DNA of 64,000 nucleotides from Leptodactylus fallax (GCA_947044405.1 CAMRHE010000168.1:4280001-4344000), one strand, 5' to 3'; shown: positions 10,906 to 22,669, counted from the first letter of the stretch. Notes: generated by a model from the letters alone, not told the origin. Numbers and translations: made by a program.

Positions 10906-10938
10906 ATGCACTTGGGATATTCCCTATTGAAAGAATGA
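10906..10938 (+). CDS. Upstream ORF overlapping the FGF5 start codon (10 codons)
   Basis: ATG at 10906 opens [10 protein letters not shown] and stops at TGA 10936-10938. The stop shares two bases with the FGF5 ATG (ATGA at 10935-10938). If transcription starts near 10810, this is the first ATG in the leader that I can assign. If the transcript starts further upstream, the same frame is open from an ATG at 10735 (67 codons). A stop-start overlap of this kind usually tunes downstream translation by reinitiation. From memory, an upstream ORF overlapping the coding start has also been described for mammalian FGF5. Confidence 0.6.
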   Translation: MHLGYSLLKE

Positions 10939-11244
10939 GATTGCCTTCACTGTGTTCTGTCACATTATTCTTCCTCTCCATATCCCATCTCTGGACAGCA
11001 GTATTAGCAGCTCCCAAGCAGAAAAAAGCTAAGGAGCAGTTTCTGAAGGGCTCCAGTAATCATATAACAAGTGCCATAGCCTCCTCTGCTTCCTTACCAT
11101 CCTTGGGATCAGAGATCAGCGGGTCCCAGTGGAGCACAGCCGGGCGCAGGACTGGCAGTTTGTACTGCAGAGTGGGAATTGGATTCCATCTCCAAATCCA
11201 CCCGGATGGCAAAGTCAATGGCTCACATGAGGCTAATCATTTAA
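10935..11244 (+). CDS. FGF5: Fibroblast growth factor 5, coding exon 1 (partial gene)
   Basis: FGF5 is a secreted heparin-binding growth factor that signals through FGF receptors; in mammals it ends the hair growth phase and acts in the epiblast. The exon encodes 103 complete codons plus one base. Residues 1-25 form a signal peptide (hydrophobic [10 protein letters not shown], likely cut after VLA). Residues 26-70 are a low-complexity Ser-rich stretch, as in mammalian FGF5. Residues 71-101 contain [18 protein letters not shown] then [12 protein letters not shown], the first beta-trefoil strands and a conserved N-glycosylation site (NGS), near-identical to mammalian FGF5 as I recall it and unlike FGF4 or FGF6. 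Coding stops at TTA-A followed by GTAAGT at 11245, the usual phase-1 FGF5 intron position. The ATG has a purine at -3. Later exons (rest of trefoil) were not found in the window. Confidence 0.93.
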
Positions 11245-14200
11245 GTAAGTTGTTTATGTTCAGTATACTTCCTAGTTAGCACATATCTGTTTTCCTCCAG
11301 TGTAAAGTAACTAGCATAGTAACTGAACCATGCTGTTCTGTTTATCTGACCTGCTGCTCTGGTACTAACACTCTTCCTCAAGGAAATCATTATTCATGGC
11401 TAATTCAAACATATATACATCATACATGCTTTATGTATTAGATACAAGATAACTATTAAACACATCGGTAGATATATAGTATCAATGTGTATTTGTTTCA
11501 GGTAACAGTTGTACTATATGTCTGTATATCAGATTCAGTTATTGTACATGAACTCTATGTCTTTAGCTGTCTACGCACAAACACCATTGCTTAATATGTT
11601 TGATCTAAGCTTATGACTTTGTACATTTTATTCAATACATGGGATGTAATCAGTTAAATGCCTTGCAAAAGTGAGTGAAAATGTGTAATATTGAATGTTA
11701 TAATCATTACAGCAGGGCTACAGCATATCTGTAAATCCACACTGTTTAATTTGTATATAAGAAGTTTACATTGAGCTTGTTAGCACAGCATGCCATTCAT
11801 TTATTAATTATCATTATTATTATTGCTCTAGCTGTAGCTTTGTAAAAATTAAAACTTAAAGTTAGGTGGAAGATGAATAATAAGAGAAAACATGAAGCAT
11901 TTAATAAGATCTCCTTGTATAGTAGACAAAGTTTAAAAGCCTCTTATCAATTATTAAAGCCCGGTTTCCTTACAAACATAATCATCTAACACAGCAGACA
12001 ATGCACATTATATCCTTCATTGCACTTGTGAGGTCCTTAAGAGACTGACCTAAGCCATCACAATACCTATGTATAGTATACACACAGCTTCTCTTTTTTC
12101 CTTATGTATCTCTCCACTTTTTTCTATTCTCTTCTTCTCATTCATCTGACTGTGTATATATTCTGATCCATCAAGTGTAAACTCCCTATTTGTAATAATT
12201 CTTGATGTTTCCTTAGCACCCTGAACGAGTAAGCTACATATACTGTATATCAATAATTATTTCACATCAACACTAGATACTTTATCAGAGTCATATAATC
12301 TTTCCACACTTCAGTAAGTAGCTCAGCATGATGGATTTTGCCTTGTGAGACTGAAATGAGGGGTTTTTGGAATGGATTATAAGCCTTTGAAACTTATGTT
12401 TTATTCAGACCAAATGAAAAGGAATTATCCAGTTGTCAGGACAATCTAAAATGAGTTTTACTGAAGAACTTACAGGTAGAAAGTATTTAGAAGTATTCTA
12501 AATGCATAGGGTAAAAGCAGATACTGTAATGCATAATATTATATTCTGTCAAGTAGTTCTCAGCCTGTCAGAGAACTTAGAAGTTTTGGAATTTTTTTTA
12601 AAGTTTAAATGTACCTTATTTTATATATGTACTGTATATACAGTATATTGATATGCTGAATTAAGAAATTAAATATTGAAATTATGCTCTATTGTCGACA
12701 TTAGAAATGCAGTGGTGTAAGGGGATCTTACAATCTTTAGTATTGTTAGTGATAATAACATATTAACAGAATAAAACACTATATATTCCTACTATAACAT
12801 TTATTATGTTTGTAACAGGATTAAGTGCATTAGTATTGGTCAATATGAATATAAGATTGCTAAACACAATCCTGTTTAATAAACCAATATAATCTTTAAC
12901 ATTTAACTAGAAAACTGTAGCAAAACTTTTAACTGTTGGTTTTATATTACACTGTCGTATTGTTTGAATTTTATACTGCCAGAAAGCACAACATAATTTC
13001 TCTTTTTCCAATAAATAACTGATCATGATGGATCATTATAGAGATCCTATTAATTCTTTGGGATAAACTACTGCTAATGTGGATCAGTTTAAAGTAATCA
13101 GAAGTCATACAGCACTGTAAAGTTTGCTAGAAATTTATAAAGCAGAATGTGCCGCCAGAAGGTAGAAACTACATATAAATATATCTAGCTTCGGACCCAG
13201 GCACATAACAGAGCTACTATACAAAAGAAAAATACTAAAATTAAATGTGATATAGTGTGCCTTAATCTAATCTCTGCTCTGTAGTAATTTGCCAATTTAT
13301 TGAAAACATTACACTTCGTTTCTTTTACATTACAATGTTTTCCTTTTTAAAGAAAAAAAAAAAGAAAAATATTCAAGAAAAAAAAATGACCAGGATTGGA
13401 AGGATATGTTTTGTTTTTTTTGTATTGTGTAAAAAGGCGTTACTGATTACATATAAAGTGGGGCAAATTTGTATGAGTTCTCATCTCAGAAAAAGTAATA
13501 GGATCCATCAAAAAGCAACGTAGGTATTATAAGTAATAAAGAAACACCACCAGTATCACTCCGACATGGGAGCCATCTGAAACAGGTAGAGTCAATTATA
13601 ATTTGTTATATTAGTACCTTTGTGGTCATATTATTAGCGTTACTATGCTGTTGGTAAGATTTCAGTTTTAACTAAGTATCAGCGTGTAGCTTGCATGTTC
13701 ATGTCAAATATCCCTCGCTTATCTGGACACTAAATTCATCCTATAATATTCTGGCAGATTATGTGACTTGCTGTGAAACTGGCCCACTTGCAGTTATGAA
13801 GCAAGGTGAGCATGGTCCATTTGACAATAAACATCATTTTTAACTCAATTGGTGTCTGATTTCCATAGACATAACATTTCTACAAGACAAATTTAATTTA
13901 CTAATTTATATTTGCTTCATCTTTAATGGGAAGTCTAGTACACTTGAATACAGTATATTGTTCCCTGCAAGCAGCCATCTCAAGCTTGGTGTGAGGCTGA
14001 GAGGCTGTAGTGTTCAAAGCCCTACAATGAGGATAATGTGGAAAATAAGAGTACACCCCTTGATTTAGCACTTTATTTCACATGTCTCAAGATCTAAAGA
14101 TATTTCAGGGTAGAGTATATACAAGTTCTGAGCATATACTGATACATTTACAGACATATTGGACATCTTCTAATAAGCTATAATTTAGGTTTAGTGCCAC

Positions 14201-16035
14201 TAAAGTGAAACTTTCACAAACAATACTGGATGGGGGAGCTATAATTTGAGATTTAAGCTGTGATTGATATGTTTGACAGGCCACTGAAATATGGGACCTT
14301 GTGTTCATGTCATGAAACAATGCTGGGAATTTAGGAGCTCTACTTAACAGGTGCATTTCACAAAATTACATTTACTGCACAGACACAGGGTCAAACAGCA
14401 AGCTTTGGGTTGGAAGTTGAATCTGCTCTAGCAAGAACACACAGGACGAGGACATAATCACACTGTATGATGAACAATATGTAACACTACACAATTAGAA
14501 TGAATAAAACAGTCATTACAATGTGAAGGAGATTTTTTATTTTTGGGGGGCAAAAAAATAAATATAGTAATCACAGCAAAATCTAAATCATTTTACTTAG
14601 GCATGCTCACATTGGTACTTTCACACATTCTATCAAGATATTATTCTTCATGACAGGAATAGCATAGACAGTAGTACTATGTTGCTGTAAAAATTACTGA
14701 ACCACCAAGGAGAACCTGACAGACCTCATCATAAGTCAGTGGGATTTGTCAGGGGTTCTTGTAGGGTTGATAAAAGAGGATATGTCATAACTGTGCTGTC
14801 TCTATTACAAAGAACCTGGGTGGCAACCTACAATGATCATATGGGTTGCTACTGAGATTTATATTGAGCCCCCTATACTACTTGTTTCTGTTGTTTATTT
14901 TAGTCCTACCTTTATGTTTATGCATCAAGTAACAAGTTTTCCTAGATATGGAAATGCTACATGGAAAAAAAAGCAAATTTACAGGAAAGAGGAACTATGT
15001 GGATAGCATTATCAAAGAGGATTTCCTACTTCAATAAAAAAAAAGGGCCGGGGGGGGGGGAATAACTAAAATTATAAATTAACCATTGCTCACCTACTGA
15101 TCCCCCTGGTGCTCCTGCATCGGTGCTCTACAACAGCCGTTATCTATTGTGCTACAGCCATGGTATGTCATGCACGTTACCTCTGCAGTGAATCAGTGAT
15201 CTCAGTGGTTTTTTATTTTATCGTTTTTCCTTCTATCCCTATTTTTTGCTTAGTTGATATCTCATTTAATGCCGCAACTTAACCTACATACTAACATTCT
15301 AAATGAAAAATATACTGTAACATCATTTGGTTTAGTTCGTGATAATCATAGTACATTTATGATATTATGATAGCGTGATACAAGAAATACAACACGTTAT
15401 TGTCTACACAATCAGTTAGCTTCCCAACCCTTGACTCCCGACAGATTCACCACATCAGATCTTAGAGGAAGCCAGCAGCAACTGTGTATATTGTTGAAAC
15501 ATAAGATATGCTGTTTTCTGGACAAGCTAAACAGCTTTAAAGAATCTGTGGTCCTGTTCTGCTTGGCCTTTTGTATAATATACACAAATAAAACAAGTTC
15601 CCATGGTGCCCTTTGGCTGGGAATGAGCATTTAATATAGTGTGTGCTTTGCTAATACCTCAACTTGGCATTCATCTGAATTGTCAGCACGCACTATAAGC
15701 ATTTCCAAGGCTGGCTTTTTCTATTTCACAGCTCTACTCTTCTGGACACTGGGGAACAGTACACAGTGAATGATAAAATGCTGTCTCTTGGGTGACACGG
15801 ATGAAAATGGCCCTCTAGTTATTACTTACATCACAAGGAGATCATTAGATATCATTTCATTATGTTAATAATGACTAAAAGTAATAACAGGAAACATACA
15901 AAGTAACTCCTAACATAGAGACATAAAAGTTTTTGTAAAATTAAAAATAGGCTGTGGCAATAAAAACTGTGGTCAATATCTTTTGCAGACAATGATTATG
16001 ACTAATTGCAGAAAATAAAATATATGATGTCTAAT
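11245..16035 (+). other. FGF5 intron 1, proximal part, apparently single-copy
   Basis: The splice donor GTAAGT opens at 11245. The following 4.8 kb are AT-rich with scattered A-runs (13350-13390, 15040) and one G-run (15051-15060), and I recognise no transposon ends or protein domains. The many ATATAC-type words around 12060-12660 are simple AT-rich sequence. ORFs here (for example 12050-12253, 14105-14356, 15412-15634) are short and without similarity. This is the cleanest part of the intron and the best place to look for conserved regulatory sequence. Confidence 0.6.
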
Positions 16036-16592
16036 TTAAAGGTTTTTTTCTGGGCAAAAAATCTTTTTTTAAAAAAGGTCTGTTAGTTCTATTAATAGGT
16101 TAATAGCTATCCCGCCCACTACTACTCCTTCCCAACTAACTCAGCCCAGCCCCACCTCATCATACTTACCTGTCTTCTTGTCCAGACTTCCTTCTGTGGG
16201 GACAGCTCCTCTTCTTTGACTCTGCCAGGGCATGCGCAATAGTCCCGGCACTGCAATCCATCTCTACTGCGCAGGTGTGGGAGGCTCCTCCGGCCTGCAC
16301 ACACGCCGGTAGATGTCAAAGAAGAGGAGGAGCCATCCCTGCAGAAGGAAGTCTGGACAGGAAGACAGGTAAGTATAATAATGTGGGGGGGAGGTTGTAT
16401 TGGTGACGTTCCATTTCCGGAAACGGAACGTCACCGGATAATCAGAAAATGTGTCTGGGGCGGTCACATGACCACCCTGGATATATGGGTAAATATACAT
16501 TTTTGCTAAATATGTAATTTAGAAAGTAGGCGGGGGGAGGGTGTTTAGATTAGTGTAGAAATTCCATTTTATCCTGGACAATCCCTTTAATG
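16036..16592. mobile_element. TTAA-flanked MITE with long internal hairpin
   Basis: It opens TTAAAGGTTTTTTTCTGGGC and closes CCTGGACAATCCCTTTAA, inverted termini ending on TTAA. Inside, TTACCTGTCTTC...CAGACTTCCTTCTG (from about 16166) pairs with CAGAAGGAAGTCTG...GAAGACAGGTAA (to about 16373), giving imperfect arms near 60 bp. It has no coding capacity; piggyBac-like or Kolobok-like by target site. Confidence 0.65.
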
Positions 16593-17170
16593 TTTTGTGG
16601 ATGGATAGATATGAAATTCAGTCGGCATCTTGTCAACATTACCAGAAAGCCTGGAAGGCTTTTAAAAAAAGGAATCACCTACCAGAGTCCAGAGAAGACT
16701 GGGCAAATATCCAGGGCTCCCGCCTTCGCCGGGCTTTCCATATGTTATGGTGCAAAAAAGGGATGTACCTAACAGAGCGCATGTCTATATCACAGAAATG
16801 GACATGTTCCAAAAGGGCTATAGTCAAAAAAGTTTTTCAATGTGCTTTGCACTTTTCAAATTTATGCATACCTCCGAATGTTAACAAGTATTCAAATATG
16901 TAATAAGATAGAGAGATTCACAGATAGACACTATATATACACTATATAACACATACTACAGTGGATGGCATAAGAGATGGAATTTTTACAAAATTGTTGA
17001 CAGTTAACTTCTGTAGAATGAAATGAGCAAATACAGACTTATACAGCTGTAGCAAACTTAATCTTGACACTGTGTCAAGAAATTTTAACTTGACTTTTGT
17101 AATGGCTTTTTAATGGTTTGTGTGTGTTAAAATATGTGATGTTGTTGTGCTACAGAAAATTATCAATGTC
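16593..17170. other. Intron sequence without recognised features
   Basis: The small frames at 16590-16903 show no domain. I see no repeat ends. Confidence 0.3.
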
Positions 17171-17453
17171 AAAGGAGTTTTTCCGTTCCTAAAATGATTT
17201 TTCATACTGATGACCTATCCATAGCACCACTTTTATTCAAGTAATAGAAGTGGCACTGCAGTTCCCTGGAACTACCACTATGCTGCTGTGCTGCTCCTAT
17301 TACTTGAATAGCAGCTTTGGCAACGGGAGGCTGCTGCAAAAGTTGATCTGTATGCTGTGGGTGTTGAACCTTCACAGATCACATACTTATGACCTATCTT
17401 GTGGGTAGGTCATCTGTATGAAAAATCAATTTGGGACCGGAAAACACTTTAAG
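17171..17453. mobile_element. MITE with AAAGGAGTTTTTCC-type termini
   Basis: AAAGGAGTTTTTCCGTTCC at the left and GGACCGGAAAACACTTT at the right are imperfect inverted repeats. Subterminal TTTTTCATACTGATGACCTA is mirrored by GTAGGTCATCTGTATGAAAA. A relative with TGATGATCTATCCTCAG lies at 4807-4850 inside the hAT element. Non-coding. Confidence 0.6.
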
Positions 17454-17589
17454 GCTCCCCGGACCAGCTTTGATACTGATGAGCTATAGGTCCTTTTTAA
17501 CTATTGTGGAGGCAGCAGAGGAGAAGAAATGTGTTAAAGTTGCTAGACACTTGTTTGTAGTCACTCTCATCTTCATCCTGCTCTGACTG

Positions 17590-18190
17590 AGACTGAGATG
17601 ATGGTATAACACCAAAGCAGCAGGCCCTCTGTCTCAGGGTTGTATTTGACTCAGACCTCTCCTTCAACCCACATATTGAGACACTTGCATGCTCTTGTCA
17701 CCGACACCTCAATAATATCTTCAATATCTGCCCTTTTCTCACTGAATAAACATCCAAAACTCTGTTTGTCGCTCTGATTCTCTGTGGTCTTGGCTGTTGC
17801 AATTCTCTAATTGGTTTTCCACTTACTAAACTCTCCCTCTACAATCTGTCCTGAATACAGCCATTAAACACATCTTTTTGTTACCTTGGGCCAGTCGCTA
17901 CACTTATTGCCCATAAACTATAGACTACAATTTAAACTTATCACACTCACCCACAAATCCCTCCATAGTCCTGCACCTCCCTACATCTTTTCCCTTCTAC
18001 CTGTCTACCACCCTAACTGTACTCTCCGTTCTGCCAATGAGTTTAAACTTGTATCCTCTGTTATCTAAACATCCCATTCCCATCATCAAGACTTTTTTCG
18101 AGCTGCATTGATGTTTTGGAACGCTCTACCCTGGACAATCAAGTTAATACACAACTAGTAAATGTGCCCTAAAAACACATCTTTTTAGGC
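17590..18190 (+). pseudogene. CR1/L2-type LINE, C-terminal fragment
   Basis: Plus-strand translation shows the region after the RT domain of CR1/L2 LINEs: LHLLPINYRLQFKLITLTHK followed by SLHSPAPPYI (about 17895-17975), matching the usual '(W)LPI..R..FK...LT.K.L....P.YI..L' block. Stops and frameshifts are frequent. It is a 5'-truncated relic related to, but clearly diverged from, the larger LINE at 55-59 kb. Confidence 0.6.
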
Positions 18191-18860
18191 AGGCTTATCC
18201 AGGGACGGAGTAAGGGTGCCATGAGCACTGGGCTGTTAAGAAAGCACCCCCCAATTCACACCATAGAACCATGTGACAGAATAATTTGCTATAATGGCCC
18301 TCCATGCATTATAATGTCCTATGGTGGTACCACACAATAACAGAATAGAATTTTCCACAGAGTATAATGTCCGGTAGCGGCCTTCAACACAATATAATGC
18401 TCCATAATGGTCCTTTCACACAGTATAATGCCCCATACTAGTCTTCTATACAGTATAATGTCCCATTGTGGCCCCACATGGCCTAATAATGTTCCAAAGT
18501 GGCCCAGCGGTTTTGTTTGGATAGAACACGTCTTAACCAGAACTGCTATTATACTCTAGTGTCTCGTCAGACCCCCAAGCATATTTAGCAGAAGCACAGG
18601 AGAGGTGAATAAACATGACAAATAGTTTTACTCACCTCCCCTGGGCTCTGGCAAGGGTCCCCCATGCTCTCCGTTTTTTTCTCCTGAATGGCGTCAGGGA
18701 GTATTGAGGCCTGTGCGGTCACATAGATCACACCGGTGTCATGATTTTTGCATCTATACATCATGATGCTGAGGCCGGAAGAGGTCAGGGGTCTGAAGAG
18801 TATAATAATAGCAGTTCTGTTTAAGAAGTGTTCAGTCTGAACGAAACCTCTGAGCGAACC
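18191..18860. mobile_element. hAT-like non-autonomous element, partial
   Basis: It begins CAGGGACGGAGTAAGG at about 18199, a typical hAT-MITE left end. The interior has repeated 'TATAATG(T/C)CC...TGG(C/T)C' units (18260-18500) and the phrase CTCACCTCCCCTGG also seen in the elements at 37422 and 42560. A matching right end was not found. Confidence 0.45.
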
Positions 18861-19439
18861 TTAAGAATAGTTGTCATTGTGTTGTTCCTGCTCTGGATCT
18901 GCTGCCATTTTCCACTCTGGGCTTCATGTTGTTAATATTTATGTATAGATTAATTAAGTTGGTTATTTTTTTATTTTTACAGATGGACTCCATTTCTTTC
19001 TACACTTAAAAGGGATACAAAAAAAAAAAACTAAAAAAAATAAAAAGAATTAAAAATTCAGATAACCCCACTTTTCCTAGAACACATATAAAAATACTTA
19101 AATGTTTTGAAACATACACATTAGGTATCCCTTTGTCCAGAAATGCCCTGTCTACAAACTTATAAAAATATTTTTCCCATATGGTCTAGCGGGAAAAAAA
19201 AAAATCAAAAAAGTGCCAAAACGCTGTTTTTTTGCTGTTTAGCCTCTGAAAAATTTTTTAATAAAAAGTGATCAAAGCAATAGACATTCCCCAAAAGATA
19301 TACCTGGCCTCATAAAAAAGACGCCCTATGCATTCCCATATACGGAAATATAAAAAAGTACGGGTGTCAGAATATGGAGACTAATACAAAAAAAATATAG
19401 TGTTATAGCTGTTTCAAAAATAAACATCACACCTTGTGT
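18861..19439. repeat. Fragment of the TTAA-type element family, copy 2
   Basis: 19080-19390 repeats phrases of the element at 5929-6861 in the same orientation (CACATTAGGTATCCCT, GTCTACAAACTTATA, AGCAATAGACATTCCCCA). Ends are not preserved. The part before 19020 is unassigned. Confidence 0.5.
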
Positions 19440-19770
19440 GAATAAGGCCTAACAGTAGTAGATTTATGATATTACTCCCGTATACAGTATGTTGGTTTGA
19501 TCCATCTAGCAATGTCAGTTTCCATAGGATATTCCTCCCCTCCAAATATGTAAAATTTGGTTTGTTCCATTGTTTGACCAGTATTTCTGTTAGCTCAGTA
19601 TTTTAGTCAAGACAAGTAATGTATGAGGAGGGATAACGGGCTAAACAAGTACAGTTCATCCATTGTTTACCAAAATAAACTACTTTGGACCTCTATATGT
19701 GTCACCCTTGAGTTCAGCTATCTTTGGAGTTTATCAATTCAGCAATACATATTCTCTATATAGGCTGGTT
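19440..19770. repeat. Interspersed repeat R, uninterrupted copy
   Basis: This sequence is closely paralogous to 24030-24220 plus 36812-36965. Shared phrases include CATAGGATATTCCTC, GACCAGTATTTCTGTTA, CAGTATTTTA and AATGTATGAGGAGGGA. It is the empty-site version of the locus into which the large Harbinger element inserted. The nature of repeat R itself is unknown. Confidence 0.65.
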
Positions 19771-20345
19771 CTTCAGAGACTGAAATAGAAAAGTCAAAAA
19801 ACTGTATTATAACAGCCTATAAACAGAAAACAAAATCTTTCTACATACCTATCATATTCAAAATGTCTGTGTTATTCAGATTACACCACAGCTACAAAAT
19901 GGCTGACCAACATTCTGCTCATGAAATGGAATCTCAGCTGTTGTGTGAAGAAACACAAACTGCTCTTTCTCCAAATAATGCACAGCAGGCAGTAAAGTTT
20001 ACCAGCTCTGAATGCATTATTAAGCATCTTTAAAACCTAAAGAAAACTATGAATGCATTAAGGAAAAAAATGTCTTTCAGTCTGTCAAATCTGTGGAATA
20101 AACCTTACATTGCATAACAGTAACCAGTAAAGCCAGAAACAGTACAGAGCAATCGGAGTGATGCACTGATATGGCTTAATAAAGATCATAAATGCTATCA
20201 GATACTGTCCACCAAATATTCTTCATATAATAAACACTAATATAGAAGAATCTCTGCTGAAGTTGAACAAATTCAACTTCCTAAATGAGCAAAGACAAAT
20301 GATAATTCTGAAGGCTACAGCACAAGCAGAAGTGAGAATTGCACT
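19771..20345. other. Intron sequence without recognised features
   Basis: AT-rich, with no coding or repeat signature identified. Confidence 0.3.
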
Positions 20346-20347
20346 TA

Positions 20348-21932
20348 CAGTGGGGAAAAAAAGTATTTAGTCAGCCACCAATTGTGCAAGTTCTCCCACT
20401 TAAAAAGATGAGGCCGGCCTGTAACTGACATCATAGGTAGACCTCAACTATGAGAGACAAAATGAGAAAACAAATCCAGAAAATCACATTGTCTGATTTT
20501 TAAAGAATTTATTTGCAAATTACGGTGGAAAATAAGTATTTGGTCAATAACAAAAGTTCATCTCAATACTTTGTTATATATCCTTTGTTGGCAATGACAG
20601 AGGTCAAACGTTTTCTGTAAGTCTTCACAAGGTTGGCACACACTGTTGCTGGTATGTTGGCCCATTCCTCCATGCAGATCTCCTCTAGAGCGTGATGTTT
20701 TGATGCTGTCGCTGAGCAACATGGACTTTCAACTCCCTCCAAAGGTTTTCTATGGGGTTGAGATCTGGAGACTAGCTAAGCCACTTCAGGACTTTGAAAT
20801 GCTACTTATGAAGCCACTCCTTCGTTGCCCTGGCAGTGTGCTTGGTATCATTGTCAAGCTGAAAGACCCAGCCACATTTCATCTTCAATGCCCTTGCTGA
20901 TGGAAGGAGGTTTGCACTCAAAATCTCACAATACATGGCCCCATTCATTCTTTCATGTACACGGATCAGTCATCCTGGTCCCTTTGCAGAGAAACAGCCC
21001 CAAAGCATGATGTTGCCACCCCCATGCTTCACAGTAGGTATGGTGTTCTTTGGATGCAACTCAGCATTCACTCTCCTCCAAACACGACGAGTTGTGTTTC
21101 TACCAAACAGTTCTAGTTTGGTTTCATCTGACCATATGACATTCTCCCAATACTCTTCTGGAACATCCAAATACTCTCTAGCAAACTTCAGACAGGCCCG
21201 GATATGTACTGTTTTAAGCAGGGGGACATGTCTGGCACTGCAGGATCTGAGTCCCTGGTGGCGTAATGTGTTACTGACGGTAGCCTTTGTTACGTTAGTC
21301 CCAGCTTTCTGCAGGTCATTCACTAGGTCCCCCCATGTGGTTCTGGGATTTTTGCTCACCGTTCTTGTGAACATTTTGATCCCACGGGGTGAGATCTTGC
21401 GTGGAGCCCCTGATCGAGAGAGATTATCAGTGGTCTTGTATGTCTTCCATTTTCTAATTATTGCTCCCACAGTTGATTTCTTCACACCAAGATTCAGTCT
21501 TCCCAGCCTGGTGCAGGTCTACAATTTTGTTTCTGGTGTCCTTCCACAGCTCTTTGGTCTTCACTATAGTGGAGTTTGTAGTGTGACTGTTTGAGGTTGT
21601 GGACAGGTGTCTTTTTTACTGATAACCATTTCAAACAGGTGCCATTACTACAGGTAATGAGTGGAGGACAGAGGAGCCTCTTAAAGAAGACGTTACAGGT
21701 CTGTGAGACCTAGAAATCTTGCTTGTTTGTAGGTGACCAAATACTTATTATCCACCATAATTTGCAAATAAATTCTTAAAATATCAGACAATGTGATTTT
21801 TTAGATATGTTTTCTCATTTTGTCTCTCATAGTTGAGGTCTACCTATGATGTCAATTACAGGCCTCTCTCATCTTTTTAAGTGGGAGAACTTGCACAACT
21901 GGTGGCTGTCTAAATACTTTTTTTCCCCACTG
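20348..21932 (-). mobile_element. Tc1-like transposon, full length, 1585 bp (Tc1-A)
   Basis: Both ends read CAGTGGGGAAAAAAAGTATT inward, with near-identical inverted repeats of about 80-90 bp. A TA dinucleotide flanks each side (20346-20347 and 21933-21934). Transposase lies on the minus strand. The element is complete in length but its gene is broken by stops. A second, internally deleted copy (24916-25860) shares the termini. Confidence 0.93.
20600..21560 (-). pseudogene. Tc1-A transposase pseudogene
   Basis: The longest open part (20970-21485 complement) holds the second half of the paired-like DNA-binding domain ([20 protein letters not shown]), a GRPR-like hook ([12 protein letters not shown]) and the start of the catalytic domain with the first Asp in [13 protein letters not shown]. 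Downstream, in the same element but with stops and shifted frames, are [11 protein letters not shown] (second Asp, usually DNDPKHT) and [11 protein letters not shown] (Glu), near 20860 and 20745. The C-terminal tail ends KGYITKY near 20570. The N-terminal start is disrupted by a deletion near 21490-21500. This was once a DD(34)E cut-and-paste transposase and is now inactive. Confidence 0.88.
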
Positions 21933-22085
21933 TATATATGAAACTAGATCTTGTAGCTTTAGATCTTCTAAACACACTAAAGGATCCTCCAATTCATCAC
22001 AAGAAAGTCTCCACCATTCATCTGTAAACTACCAACTTATTATGGCTCATGTAGAAGCAGAGTCTGCAAATACACTGGCTGTCTG

Positions 22086-22280
22086 CATTAAAGGGAGTCT
22101 AACATTGGGGAAACATGTTTTTAATTGAAGCAGTGTTGGACTAGCCTTTATAAAGGCTATTCTACTCCTACCTTTACTTTTCTTCTCCTTGCTGCTGTTT
22201 GTCAAAAAAAAAAACATTTTATTCTCATATGTAAATTATGCTCAGGGAGCACTAGGGGCGTTCCCCCTGTGCTCCGAGCT
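22086..22280. repeat. Interspersed repeat with AAAGGGAGTCT start
   Basis: AAAGGGAGTCTAACATTGGGG at 22090 resembles AAAGGGAGTCTGTCAGCAC at 1504 and AAAGGGAATCTGTCAC at 54429, probably one MITE family with only one recognisable end. Not further classified. Confidence 0.4.
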
Positions 22281-22669
22281 CTCCGCGTCATCGCCACAAC
22301 CCGCCTCCAGCGCTGCTTTTCGCACCCCCTGCATCCTCCTCTGTTCATCTTGCATCTGCTTCTTGCTCCATCGGCCATTTTTATGGAGTACGCTGGTGTA
22401 AGAAACTAAACAAAAATGGCCGCCAGAGCCACTTTGAGTTCAGGCAGAGCTGACTGAGCATGCTCCGTCGGCCACAACCCGCCTCCAGCGCTGCTTTTTC
22501 ATGCCCCCTGCATCTTCTTCTTTTCATCTTGCATCTGCTTTCTCTGTCTGCCATTTTTCTGAAGTACACTGGTGTAAGAAACTAAACAAAAATGTCCGAC
22601 AGAGCATGCTCAGTCAGCTCTGCCTGAACTCAATGTGGCTCTGGCGGCCATTTTTGTTTAGTTTCTTAC
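22281..22669. repeat. Tandem duplication plus 68-bp inverted repeat
   Basis: A unit of about 190 bp starting CACAACCCGCCTCCAGCG is duplicated (22281 and 22473). In addition, 22398-22465 and 22602-22669 are 68-bp near-perfect inverted copies (outer ends GTAAGAAACTAAACAAAAAT). The region is CpG-rich against its AT-rich surroundings. The three overlapping small ORFs here are repeat-derived. Confidence 0.85.

Noticed and set aside
13335..13523. 62-codon ORF with a poly-Lys start
   Set aside because: It arises from an A-run; no domain.
16590..16903. Two overlapping plus-strand ORFs (60 and 102 codons) as a candidate FGF5 downstream exon
   Set aside because: No trefoil residues (GVFSNKFLAM-like) and no suitable splice sites.
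20935..21594. 219-codon plus-strand ORF
   Set aside because: It is the antisense of the Tc1-A transposase; the minus strand carries the recognisable domains.
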